A stretch of 52,000 bases of DNA. It comes from Acidobacteriota bacterium. GTDB lineage: Bacteria > Acidobacteriota > Vicinamibacteria > Vicinamibacterales > 2-12-FULL-66-21. The stretch is from positions 82,414 to 134,413 of the forward strand of contig QHWR01000074.1 in NCBI GenBank assembly GCA_003223835.1, read 5' to 3'. Positions 1 through 9,059 of the stretch are shown piece after piece; the first letter of the stretch is position 1, and each line of letters begins with the position of its first letter. The position numbers and the translations under genes are program-made. The notes beneath the pieces are model-generated. The model did no database searches and was not told the DNA's origin. It saw only the letters and a program-made list of their open reading frames with translations.

Positions 1-1106
1 CGGATCGTGACGACTTCCGTGCCCGCGGCACGGAACGTGTCGAGCGCCGCAGCCCTGTCGTCCGGGGACGCGTGCGCGAGCGACAACGCGGCGTCGCGCC
101 GGCGTTCGAACGCGCGCGCGAAGTCCGCCTCGATGGCGCGATATTCCGCGGCGCGGGCGCTCCGCTCGATGCTGCCGTCGTACTTCGCCTTGAACAGCAG
201 CGGCGGCGGATTGAAGACGTAGAACAGGAACACGAGGACGCCGACCAGCAGTACGAGCACCTGCAGCGGGATTTTCAGGAACGCGCTCATCAGCAGCGAA
301 TGCCGCGCCTGGGTCAGCGACTTCGCGGTCAGGTATCGCTGCACCTGGCTCTGGTCGCAGCCGAAGTACGAGAGGTGCAGGAAGAAGCCGCCGAGCAGCC
401 CCGACCAGAACGTGTACGTCTGACGGAGATCGAAATGGAAATCGACGGTGTTCAGCCGGCCCGCGGCCCCCGCGACGTGAAGCGCCTGTCCGAGACCGAC
501 GTCGTGCGGCAGCCCGAGAACGAGCGCGATCACCACGCAGAAGAGTCCCGAGACGACGAGCGCCATCTGCTTGACGTCCGTCCACGTGACCGCCTGGACG
601 CCCCCCATCATCGTGTAGAGCACCGTCGGGCCGCCGATCGCGAGAATCGTCAGGGTCAGGTTCCACTTGAAGATGATCGAGAGGATGACCGCGGGCGCCG
701 AAATGATCGCCCCCGTGGACATGCTGCGGCCGAAGAGGAACAGGAGGCTCGCGACCGTCCGCGTCTTCCCGTCGAAGCGGCGCTCCAGGTATTCATACGC
801 CGTGTAGACGCCCGACCGATAGAAGAACGGCACGAGCGTGATCGACAGGACCACCATCGCGATCGGCAGCCCGAAGTAGAACTGCACGAAGCGCATCCCG
901 TCCGCGTACGCCTGCCCCGTAGTCCCCACGAGCGTAATCGCGCTGAGCTGCGTCGCCATGACGGACAGGCCTACGGCCCACCAGGGCAGACTGCGATTCG
1001 CGAGGAAGTAGCCTTCGATTTTGTCCGCGGCCTTGGTGCGGCGGAGGCCGTCGTACACAATCCAGATGAGGTAGGACGCGATGACGACCCAGTCGAGCGC
1101 GCGCAA
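1..1106 (-). CDS. Sodium:solute symporter (SSS) family protein, 3' end outside the window
   Basis: Reverse-strand translation from a TTG start gives [86 protein letters not shown]..., typical of the SSS fold. Not listed as a main ORF in the track. Confidence 0.88.
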   Translation of the reverse strand, partial: MRALDWVVIASYLIWIVYDGLRRTKAADKIEGYFLANRSLPWWAVGLSVMATQLSAITLVGTTGQAYADGMRFVQFYFGLPIAMVVLSITLVPFFYRSGVYTAYEYLERRFDGKTRTVASLLFLFGRSMSTGAIISAPAVILSIIFKWNLTLTILAIGGPTVLYTMMGGVQAVTWTDVKQMALVVSGLFCVVIALVLGLPHDVGLGQALHVAGAAGRLNTVDFHFDLRQTYTFWSGLLGGFFLHLSYFGCDQSQVQRYLTAKSLTQARHSLLMSAFLKIPLQVLVLLVGVLVFLFYVFNPPPLLFKAKYDGSIERSARAAEYRAIEADFARAFERRRDAALSLAHASPDDRAAALDTFRAAGTEVVTI

Positions 1107-1109
1107 GAG

Positions 1110-1187
1110 TCAGGCGAACACGCGCTGGAACAACCACAGCGCGGAGATGACGACGGCTTCGGTGACGATGACGAGCGCGTAGGTCAG
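1110..1187 (-). CDS. Candidate single-TM micropeptide directly upstream of the SSS symporter
   Basis: In-frame reverse translation LTYALVIVTEAVVISALWLFQRVFA* (CTG or other non-ATG start). Its stop lies 3 nt before the symporter TTG. Confidence 0.4.
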   Translation of the reverse strand: MTYALVIVTEAVVISALWLFQRVFA

Positions 1188-1210
1188 GGCTAACGGGCTG
1201 TCGCCCGGAG

Positions 1211-1327
1211 TAATTGGTGAATTGGTGAGTTGGTGAATTGGTGAATTGGGCAAGCTGGTGAATTGTACTCGATGACAATTCACCCCTTACCAATTCACGA
1301 ATTCACCAATTCACCAGCTCACCAATT
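1211..1327. repeat. STRR-like repeat (TTGGTGAA units) with inverted arms
   Basis: taattggtgaattggtgagttggtgaattggtgaattgggcaagctggtgaattg, then caattcaccccttaccaattcacgaattcaccaattcaccagctcaccaatt. Confidence 0.9.
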
Positions 1328-1810
1328 TCAGGCGACAGGAGACCCGAGCCCGTTATCGAGGCGGTAAGCGGGGCCGCGCGGGCGCGCGACGCGCGCCGCG
1401 CCGACGACGAACTCGATGTGAGAATCGATGTCGCCGCGGGTGAGATCGACGACGTCGGGGCGCTTCGTCAGCGTCTCGCCGTCGTGCAGCGCAAGCTCGA
1501 GCCGGTATTTTCCAGGCGGCAGCTTGAGCGTGAACCCGCCGGTCGTGCCCGTGACGACGCTGGCGCGCTCGCCGGTGTTGAGGTTCACCGCCTCGACGGT
1601 CCGGCCGCTCATCGGTGACGTCCCTTCCGGTCCTCTCACCATCCCGGTAATCGTCCCGTTCGCGACGCGCGGTTTCGGCGCGGTATCGACGATCGGCACG
1701 CCGCGACGGCAGGCGCCGATGAACAAGAGCGCCGCGATGGCGATGGCGAACCACGTGCATGAGAGCCAACGTGGACAGTATTGCCACGCTGGAGATCGGC
1801 CGCTATGCAC
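1328..1810 (-). CDS. Carboxypeptidase-regulatory-like domain lipoprotein/secreted protein
   Basis: ...AIAIAALLFIGACRRGVPIVD...GTITGMVRGPEGTSPMSGRTVEAVNLNTGERASVVTGTTGGFTLKLPPGKYRLEL: lipobox plus Cna-B/CarboxypepD_reg-like beta fold. Start uncertain. Confidence 0.65.
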   Translation of the reverse strand: MHSGRSPAWQYCPRWLSCTWFAIAIAALLFIGACRRGVPIVDTAPKPRVANGTITGMVRGPEGTSPMSGRTVEAVNLNTGERASVVTGTTGGFTLKLPPGKYRLELALHDGETLTKRPDVVDLTRGDIDSHIEFVVGAARVARPRGPAYRLDNGLGSPVA

Positions 1811-1930
1811 GGGAAATGCGGGTGCAATCGTGAGGCCACGGAACACGGTATTCCGGTTGCAGGCAGAGCTCCGGAACGCATGAGGCGTCCTGCGGGAGAG
1901 GAGAAACGCGGCAACAAAAGGAAACCGAGG

Positions 1931-3007
1931 ATGCGCCTGGATGTGCTCGTCCCCACACTCAATCGAGCGCCGCTCGTCGAGCGCGCCGTCCGCTCGGTGC
2001 TGCGCGCGCAACAACCGTATGGCCTCGTGGTGCACGTCACCGTCATCTGCAATCGCTGCACGGACGACACGGTCGACCGGCTCGCCGTCCTGCAACAGGA
2101 AACGCCCGGGCGCATCGCCGTCATCCACGAACGCCGGCGCGGCAAGTCGCGCGCGCTGAACGCCGGCTTCGCCGCCACCACCGGCGACCTCGTCGGGATG
2201 ATCGACGACGACGAGGAAGTCGACTCCCAATGGCTCATCCGGATTGCCGCGGCGTTCACCGATCGGTCGCTGGATTTCGTGGGAGGTCCGTACGTCGCGG
2301 TGTGGAACGCGCGATCCCCGAAATGGGTACCCGAAGACTACCTTGCGGTGATCGGCGACGCCGACGGCGGACCTGAACCGCGCGAGTACGGACCGGAGTT
2401 TCACCCGATGCTGAAGGGTGGCAATGCCGTCATCCGGCGATCGACCCTGTATCGCGTCGGGCCTTACGCCGAGTATCTCGGCCCGGGCACATACTCGCGG
2501 CTCTTCTCATGTGAGGACGAGGAGATGCACTGGCGGCTCGTGAAGCACGGCGCGCGTGGACGCTATCTTCCCGATCTCGTGGTGTATCACCACGTCTCGC
2601 CGTCGAGGGTGACGCCCGAATACTTCCGGCGCTGGTGCTTCTGGCGCGGCGTCTCGCGTGGCTTGATGGACCGCCGGCATCCGCTGCCGGTGCGCTACCT
2701 GGCCGGCGTGCCGCGGTTTTTGTGCGGACGCGCGCTGACCAGCCTCGTGCGCCTGGCGTCAACGCCGGCGTCACGGCGCGATCCGGCGTCGCGTATGGCG
2801 GATGAGCTGCGTCTGTGGGATCTGGCGGGCTATTGGTACGGACGTCATGTCTACACGCTCGCGCGGTTCTCGCCGGTGCAGAGCCGCCGAAAGGCGCCGA
2901 CGCCGTGGCCCGCGCCGCCTCCCGCCGAGGTTGTGACCACGGCCGGGCTGGAGGGCGTCATCGGCCCTGACGACGATTTCCTCATTCCGGGGAAGCCGGC
3001 GGCCTGA
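1931..3007 (+). CDS. Glycosyltransferase family 2
   Basis: MRLDVLVPTLNRAPLVERAVRSVL...GDLVGMIDDDEEVDSQWL...; GT-A motifs. Confidence 0.88.
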   Translation: MRLDVLVPTLNRAPLVERAVRSVLRAQQPYGLVVHVTVICNRCTDDTVDRLAVLQQETPGRIAVIHERRRGKSRALNAGFAATTGDLVGMIDDDEEVDSQWLIRIAAAFTDRSLDFVGGPYVAVWNARSPKWVPEDYLAVIGDADGGPEPREYGPEFHPMLKGGNAVIRRSTLYRVGPYAEYLGPGTYSRLFSCEDEEMHWRLVKHGARGRYLPDLVVYHHVSPSRVTPEYFRRWCFWRGVSRGLMDRRHPLPVRYLAGVPRFLCGRALTSLVRLASTPASRRDPASRMADELRLWDLAGYWYGRHVYTLARFSPVQSRRKAPTPWPAPPPAEVVTTAGLEGVIGPDDDFLIPGKPAA

Positions 3008-3059
3008 CCGCTTCCTGTTGCCCGCTCAGCGGCAGCCTGTTTGCTTCGACCGCGGCGGT

Positions 3060-3896
3060 ATGCACGCCGTGCGCACGGTCGTCATCCGTCCCGCGTCATC
3101 CTCCTGGCTGCACCTCGGTGAACACCTCGGGCGCCTTCGAGAGTACGGCGACCTGCTCTACACGCTGAGCGTCCACCGCGTCAACGTGCGTTATAAGCAA
3201 ACGGCGCTCGGCGTCCTCTGGGCGGTGCTGCAGCCGCTCCTGATGATGGTGATTTTCACGGCGGTGTTCTCGGTGCTGGCGCGCATGCCGAGCGACGGCC
3301 GTCCGTAAGCGCTCTTCGCGTACGCGGCGCTGCTGCCATGGACGTTCTTTGCGACATCGCTCAGCAACGGCACGAACTCGCTCGTCGCGCACACGCAACT
3401 CATTACGAAGGTCTACTTCCCGCGAGAGATCCTTCCGCTCACATACATCGTCGCCGGTCTCTTCGATTTCGCGATCGGGTTCGTCGTCCTGCTCGGGCTG
3501 CTGGCGTGGTACCACGTCGGGCTCACCGCGCAGGCCTGGAACCTCATTCCGATCGTCGCGCTCCTCGCGGCGTGGACGCTCGCCGTCGCCTTGTTCCTCG
3601 CGGCGCTCCAGGTGCGTTTCCGCGACGTCGGCGTCGCGCTGCCCGCGCTCGTCCAGCTGTGGATGTTCGCGTCTCCCGTGATCTATCCGCTCGGCGTCGT
3701 TCCGGCAGGCTGGCGAACGTGGTACCTGCTCAACCCGATGGCGGGCATCGTCGCGTCGTGCCGCAGCGTGCTGCTTCAGGGCCAGGCGCCGGAGGCATTG
3801 CCGCTGCGGATGGCGGTCATCGTGACGGTCGTTGCGTTGCCGCTCTCGTATCTGTTTTTCAAGCGCGCGGAAGCCACCATGGCGGACGTGATCTAG
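3060..3896 (+). pseudogene. ABC-2 type polysaccharide export permease, interrupted by in-frame TAA at 3306-3308
   Basis: [85 protein letters not shown]...MADVI: one continuous frame on both sides of the TAA. Confidence 0.85.
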
Positions 3897-3906
3897 GCCC
3901 GGCCGC

Positions 3907-5115
3907 ATGCGACCCCTGATCGACATTCGATTCGACGCCGTCTCGAAGCGATACCGGGTCCGCCAGCCGATCGGGCGCGACGGCGGAGGCCGTTACCGCG
4001 ATTTCTGGGCGGTGCGGGACGTCAGCTTCGACGTCGCCCGCGGCGAAACGCTCGGCATCATCGGCCACAACGGCGCCGGCAAGAGCACACTGCTGAAGCT
4101 GCTCTCCCGGATCACTGCGCCGACGTCGGGGACGATCACGCTGAGCGGGCGCCTGGCCGCGTTGATCGAGGTCGGATCCGGCTTCCACCCGGAGCTGACC
4201 GGCCGCGAGAACATCTTCCTCAGCGGATCCCTCCTCGGCATGAAGCGGCGCGAGATCGCGTCGAAGCTCGACCGCATCGTCGCGTTCGCGGGCGTCGGCC
4301 CGTTCATCGACATGCCGGTCAAGTGGTACTCATCCGGCATGTACATCCGGCTGGGCTTCGCGGTGGCGGCGCATCTCGAGGCGGACATCCTGCTCGTCGA
4401 CGAAGTGCTGGCGGTGGGCGACGCGGCGTTCCAGCTGCAGTGCCACGAGCGCATCGCCGAGCTTCGGCGCGACGGCACGACGATGCTGTTCATCTCGCAC
4501 GACCTGACGTCGATCGCGCGGCTGTGCGACCGGTCCATGCTGATGGACCGCGGGCGGATTGCCTTGACCGGCGTGTCCCGCGACGTGATCGCGGAGTACA
4601 ACCGCATCGTCGCCGACTCGCAGGCGCGCGAGGTCGCCGACGCGGTCGCTGTTGACGCGAGGTCGCTGGCGCGCGTCGTCGACGTGCGGTTCCTCGATGA
4701 CGACGGACGCGAGTCGGTCGTGGTCCGCACGGGCGAGCCGCTGCGCGCCCTGGTTGATGTCGACGTGACGCTGCCGGTACGCGACGCGGTGATCGAGGTC
4801 TTCTATTACTCGCGCGATGGGCGCACGCTGCACTGCCAGCACAGCACCGCGCTCAGCGGACCGCGGCTCGATTTGATGGCCGGCCGCCGCCGGATCGAGT
4901 TCCTCTGCGACGAGATCGGCCTGCAGCCGGGGATCTACGCGATCGGCGCGTCGGTGCGCGAGCGAACGGGATCCACCGCGCTCGACTGGTGGTACGGCGT
5001 GCGGCTCCTCAACGTGGAACAGGGAAAACCGGTGCGCGGGTACTTCTACGCGCCGCACGAGTGGAGGTGCGCTGATGCCGGCGCCGCGGCTCAGTGTCGT
5101 GCTGCCGACGCATAA
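3907..5115 (+). CDS. Polysaccharide ABC transporter ATP-binding protein with Wzt-like C-terminal domain
   Basis: GIIGHNGAGKSTLLKLLSRITAPTSG...YSSGMYIRLGFAVAAHLEADILLVDEVLAVGD: Walker A/B and signature of the KpsT/TagH/Wzt group. Confidence 0.92.
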   Translation: MRPLIDIRFDAVSKRYRVRQPIGRDGGGRYRDFWAVRDVSFDVARGETLGIIGHNGAGKSTLLKLLSRITAPTSGTITLSGRLAALIEVGSGFHPELTGRENIFLSGSLLGMKRREIASKLDRIVAFAGVGPFIDMPVKWYSSGMYIRLGFAVAAHLEADILLVDEVLAVGDAAFQLQCHERIAELRRDGTTMLFISHDLTSIARLCDRSMLMDRGRIALTGVSRDVIAEYNRIVADSQAREVADAVAVDARSLARVVDVRFLDDDGRESVVVRTGEPLRALVDVDVTLPVRDAVIEVFYYSRDGRTLHCQHSTALSGPRLDLMAGRRRIEFLCDEIGLQPGIYAIGASVRERTGSTALDWWYGVRLLNVEQGKPVRGYFYAPHEWRCADAGAAAQCRAADA

Positions 5116-6004
5116 TCGCGCCGGCGAGCTGCGTCACGCGATCGAGGCGCTGCTGCGACAGACGCCGTCTGCCGGCGCGTACGAGGTCATCGTCGTCGCG
5201 AACAATTGCACGGACGGCACCACCGATCTGCTCGCCTCGATCGACGACGCGCGGCTGAAAGGCATCCCCGAAAACCGTCAGGGCCTTTCTTACGCGCGCA
5301 ACACGGGGATCGCGGCGAGCGCGGGCGATTACGTGGCCTTCACGGACGACGACGTCGAGGTGGCGCCTGACTGGGTCGCGACGCTGCTGCACGCGTTCGA
5401 GGCGCACCCTGACGTCGACGGCGTCGGCGGCCGCGTGCTGCCGTCCTGGCGCGACGCCTGCCCGGGATGGCTGACGCGCGCACATTGGGCGCCGCTCGCG
5501 CTGCAGGACCACGGCGACACGCGTCGCGTCTTTGACGCCGCGACCCCGATCGGGCTCATCGGCGCGAACGTCGCGTTCCGCCGCGGCGTCTTCGCGCGGG
5601 TGGGCACATTCGCGGCGGCCGTGCAGCGCGTCCGCGATGGGATCGGGTCGACTGAAGACCACGAGTTCCTGCTGCGGCTGTACGCCGCGGGCGGCCGCAT
5701 GCTGTACCTGCCGAAGCTGGTCGCGCGCGCCCGCGTACAGCCGGATCGCTGCGTCCGCACGTACCACCGGCGATGGCATTTCGGTCACGGACGGTTCCAC
5801 GCGCTCATGCGGGACCCGCGAATCGAGCGCTCGCGCACGTACATCTTCGGGGTGCCGGGCCATCTGCTGCACGCGGCCGCGCGCGACGCGGCGCATTGGT
5901 TCGTGTCGCTCCTCCGCCGCGACGACGCGGAAGTGTTTGCGACCGAGCTGCGCCTGCGTTTCGTCGCCGGCTTCGTGCGTCAGCGTTTGAGAGGCGCCCG
6001 GTGA
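5075..6004 (+). CDS. Glycosyltransferase family 2
   Basis: MPAPRLSVVLPTHNRAGELRHAIEALLRQ...GDYVAFTDDDVEVAPDWV; overlaps the upstream ATPase by 41 nt. Confidence 0.88.
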   Translation: MPAPRLSVVLPTHNRAGELRHAIEALLRQTPSAGAYEVIVVANNCTDGTTDLLASIDDARLKGIPENRQGLSYARNTGIAASAGDYVAFTDDDVEVAPDWVATLLHAFEAHPDVDGVGGRVLPSWRDACPGWLTRAHWAPLALQDHGDTRRVFDAATPIGLIGANVAFRRGVFARVGTFAAAVQRVRDGIGSTEDHEFLLRLYAAGGRMLYLPKLVARARVQPDRCVRTYHRRWHFGHGRFHALMRDPRIERSRTYIFGVPGHLLHAAARDAAHWFVSLLRRDDAEVFATELRLRFVAGFVRQRLRGAR

Positions 6005-6909
6005 CGGTCTCCGTCGTCATTCCGTGCTTCAACCAGGCGCATTATCTGGGCGAGGCGCTCGCGAGCGTCGACGCGCAGCGCGAGCGCGCCGACGTCATCG
6101 TCGTCGACGACGGATCGACGGACGATACGGCCGGCGTCGCATCGAGGTCCGGTGGCGTTCGGTGTTTGCGCCAACGCAATCAGGGACCGGCCGTCGCGAG
6201 AAATGCCGGCCTCGCCGCGGCGCGAGGCGAGTACGTGGTCTTCCTCGACGCCGACGACCGTCTCCTGCCGGATGCGGTTGACGTTGGAGTGGACGCGTTC
6301 GACCGCCATCCGGAGTGCGGGCTCGTCTTCGGCCGCGCGGTGATGATGGGGCCGGACGGCGCGCTGTGGCCCACGCCCGACCAGCCACGCGTCGAGCGCG
6401 ATCACCACCTCGCGTTGCTCCGCCGCAATCTGATCTGGGCCCCCGCCATGGCGATGTTCCGGCGCAGCGCCGTCGTCGCCGCCGGCGGGTTCGCGACGGG
6501 TGTCGACGCCGCAGCGGATTATGACCTTTACCTCCGCGTCTCGCGCGGGACGCCGGTGTTCGATCACGGCCGGCTCGTCGCGTGTTATCGGCGCCATTCG
6601 CACAACATGAGCGCGAACGCGGTCCGCATGCTGCGCGAGACGCTCACCGTCATGCAGCGTCATCGCCGTTTCGCCGCCGCCGATCCAGCGACGCTCGCGG
6701 CCTGGCGCGAAGGCCGGCGAACCTGGCAGGAATTCTACGGAACGGCTCTCGTCGAGGAGATTCGCGGTCACGTCCGACGCGGTGAATGGAACCGAGCGCT
6801 CGTGAAAGCGTTCGTCCTCGCGCGCCATCACCCCCGACGCATCCCGCGCGAACTCACACGCCGCATCGGCAACATGCGGCGCTACGGCGTGGTTCGCCGA
6901 TCTTCGTAG
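6001..6909 (+). CDS. Glycosyltransferase family 2
   Basis: GTG start: VTVSVVIPCFNQAHYLGEALASVDAQRERADVIVVDDGSTDDT...; 4-nt overlap with the upstream gene. Confidence 0.88.
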   Translation: MTVSVVIPCFNQAHYLGEALASVDAQRERADVIVVDDGSTDDTAGVASRSGGVRCLRQRNQGPAVARNAGLAAARGEYVVFLDADDRLLPDAVDVGVDAFDRHPECGLVFGRAVMMGPDGALWPTPDQPRVERDHHLALLRRNLIWAPAMAMFRRSAVVAAGGFATGVDAAADYDLYLRVSRGTPVFDHGRLVACYRRHSHNMSANAVRMLRETLTVMQRHRRFAAADPATLAAWREGRRTWQEFYGTALVEEIRGHVRRGEWNRALVKAFVLARHHPRRIPRELTRRIGNMRRYGVVRRSS

Positions 6910-6910
6910 C

Positions 6911-6928
6911 GCAGGGCTTCAGCCCTGC
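6911..6928. terminator. GC-rich hairpin (gcagggc-ttca-gccctgc) between convergent genes
   Basis: Perfect 7-bp stem, TTCA loop, between convergent stops at 6909 and 6953; resembles the dispersed hairpins listed below. Confidence 0.55.
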
Positions 6929-6952
6929 TCGTGGGGCGCTCTGGCGGGTCGG

Positions 6953-7765
6953 TTACGCCGGTCTGGCAATTCCGGCCGCCGAAATCTCTTCCGCGAGTTG
7001 GCGTGCTTCGAGTTCGTCGGGCAGCCGATGGTGCAGCGCGGGGGCGACGGTGGCGCAGACGACCGTCTCCGCGAACGCTTCCGTCGCGCGGAAGTCCACG
7101 CGGAATCCAGCGGTCTTCAGGAGCGACGTCAGGCAGCTCGGCGTCAGTCCCCAGAACCAGTTTCCATATCCATCCGCCGGCTCGAACTCGCTGCTGATCC
7201 CCGCCTGGTGCAACAGCCCCAGGCTCCGCAGATTCCACAGGCGGCGCGCGCGCTCGTCGAGCATCGGAAAGTACACCGCCGCATTGGGCAGACCGTCGAT
7301 CTCCGGAATCGTGGAGGTGCGGAGAATCAACGTCTCGCGACAGATCCGGCGCAGCGCGACGAGCAGATCGAACGGGCTCGGATGGTGATACAGCACACCC
7401 GCGCAAAAGACGACGTCACTCTGTCCAATCTGCGCGAGCGTGTCCGCGCGCGTGATGTCGCCGAGCACGAACCGGACGCTCGAGCCTCTCGATCGGCGCT
7501 TGTCCTCGAACTCCGGCGTCGGCCCGAAGACGTCGACGCCCGTCACCGACGTCGCGCCCGCGGCCTCGGCGATGAACGAGTACTCCCCGTTGATCCCCCA
7601 CATGCAGCCGATGTCGGCGAATGAATGACCCGGCGCGTGGGCCCGGATGTATTCCGGCAGCCGCTCGTAACTGCCGACGACGTCACCGCGACGGCCGCGC
7701 CAGCGGCGCCAGAGGCCGTTCAGGAGCGGGCGCTTAAGCGAGAGGACTTTGTATCGATACAGCAT
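6953..7765 (-). CDS. Class I SAM-dependent methyltransferase
   Basis: MLYRYKVLSLKRPLL...FADIGCMWGINGEYSFIAEAAGATSVTGVDVFGPTPEFED...DVVFCAGVLYHHPSP. Confidence 0.8.
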   Translation of the reverse strand: MLYRYKVLSLKRPLLNGLWRRWRGRRGDVVGSYERLPEYIRAHAPGHSFADIGCMWGINGEYSFIAEAAGATSVTGVDVFGPTPEFEDKRRSRGSSVRFVLGDITRADTLAQIGQSDVVFCAGVLYHHPSPFDLLVALRRICRETLILRTSTIPEIDGLPNAAVYFPMLDERARRLWNLRSLGLLHQAGISSEFEPADGYGNWFWGLTPSCLTSLLKTAGFRVDFRATEAFAETVVCATVAPALHHRLPDELEARQLAEEISAAGIARPA

Positions 7766-9059
7766 GATTGGTTGCGGGCGCCGGCCGAGCGGCGGCCGAC
7801 ACGTCGCGCAGGACACGCTCCGATGGCAGGACGTACGCCGCGCTCGGCCCGAAGCGTCGCACGCGTCGCCGCGCCTGCCACAGCGCCCATGGGCCGGCGA
7901 GGTTGCCGGCGATCTCGGTCACAATCAGATCCAACGGGTAATCGCTGCGGCGACGCAGGCGCTCGACCGCGCGACGCAGGTACACCTTCGGCAGCGACCA
8001 TCCGAGCCGGACCAGCGCGCGCGGATCGCGATCGCGCATCAACGTGGTGAGGTGGTACGCCACGTGCCCCTTGCTGTATGCGTAAATCTGATTGCGGAGC
8101 GACGACGAGTCGTTCCGATGGCGGTGCCACACCCATGCGGTCGGCTCGTACACGATCGTGTGGCCCGCTTTCAGGATCCGGTAAAAGAGATACGTATCCT
8201 CGCTGCAGCCCGTCGGCATGCCGGCGCCGAGGGCTTCGTCGAGCAGCCCGATCGCCGGGTCGCGGAAGCACGCCGCGCGGAATGCCGCGTTCGCCGTCGC
8301 GCCGAGGTGCCACGTCGGCACCGCGGTCCTGCGGCTGCGGAACCACGACCCGTCGACCTCGAACCGCGCGAATCCTTTCCCGAGGCCGCCGTACGCTTCG
8401 AAGCGGCACTGCGATTCCGTTTCGAGCTCCACCGGCAGCACGTGTCCCGTGACCGCCATCACGTCGGCGCGGCCGAACGGCGCGACGAGCCGCTCCAGCC
8501 ATCCCGCCGGCACCGTCACGTCGTCGTCGATCGCGATGAGGATGTCGCCGGTCGCCTCGACGAAGCCGGCATTGCGCGCGTAGGAGAGCCCCGGCCGGTG
8601 TTCCTCGATCAAGCGCGCTTCCGGAAAGTCGCGGACGACGTTCGGCGTAATCGCGGTTCCAGGCCGGTTGTCCACCACGACGATCTCGACCGCGCGTGCC
8701 GAGCGCTGCGCGCGGAGCGCCATCAGGCAGCGCCGAAGATCGTCCGGCCGGTTGCACGTGGGGACGACGATCGAGACCGTGACGGCCGGCGAGAGCGGCG
8801 GTTCCGCCGTGACCCCGATCTGCCGCTGCAGCGCACGCTTCATCAGCCGCCAGGCCTGCCAGTCGCCAATGGCCTGACGCAGCCGCGGGGCCGAAATCGG
8901 GCGGCGGCAGTTGTGGATGTCCACGCTGCCGATCAGCACGCCTGCATCGAGCACGAATACGCGCGTGCGCGGATACTCCGTGAGGTCGTCGATGCCGCGG
9001 AGGGCATCCTGCACCTCGATCATGCGGACGGCGATGGGCCAGTCGCGAGACGGCTTCAT
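7734..9059 (-). CDS. Glycosyltransferase family 2 with ~100-aa N-terminal extension
   Basis: ...VTVSIVVPTCNRPDDLRRCLMALRAQ...GDILIAIDDDVTVPAGWLERL...; N-terminal extension RVFVLDAGVLIGSVDIHN. Confidence 0.87.
   Translation of the reverse strand: MKPSRDWPIAVRMIEVQDALRGIDDLTEYPRTRVFVLDAGVLIGSVDIHNCRRPISAPRLRQAIGDWQAWRLMKRALQRQIGVTAEPPLSPAVTVSIVVPTCNRPDDLRRCLMALRAQRSARAVEIVVVDNRPGTAITPNVVRDFPEARLIEEHRPGLSYARNAGFVEATGDILIAIDDDVTVPAGWLERLVAPFGRADVMAVTGHVLPVELETESQCRFEAYGGLGKGFARFEVDGSWFRSRRTAVPTWHLGATANAAFRAACFRDPAIGLLDEALGAGMPTGCSEDTYLFYRILKAGHTIVYEPTAWVWHRHRNDSSSLRNQIYAYSKGHVAYHLTTLMRDRDPRALVRLGWSLPKVYLRRAVERLRRRSDYPLDLIVTEIAGNLAGPWALWQARRRVRRFGPSAAYVLPSERVLRDVSAAARPAPATNHAVSIQSPLA

Noticed and set aside
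1107-1112. TGA between the micropeptide and the SSS symporter as a second selenocysteine codon
   Set aside because: The downstream TTG gives a normal SSS N-terminus and the upstream peptide ends naturally; no SECIS-like hairpin or Cys alignment was found.
72-1193. 373-aa plus-strand ORF
   Set aside because: Antisense to a convincing SSS symporter; charged low-complexity translation.
1211-1327. CRISPR-like array
   Set aside because: Units are 7-8 nt and contiguous with no unique spacers; the same holds for the other repeat loci. No cas genes in the window.
5075-5115. 41-nt ATPase/GT2 overlap as evidence of a frameshift
   Set aside because: Both frames look plausible to their ends; the ATPase tail is simply low-complexity, so a long overlap is the simpler reading.
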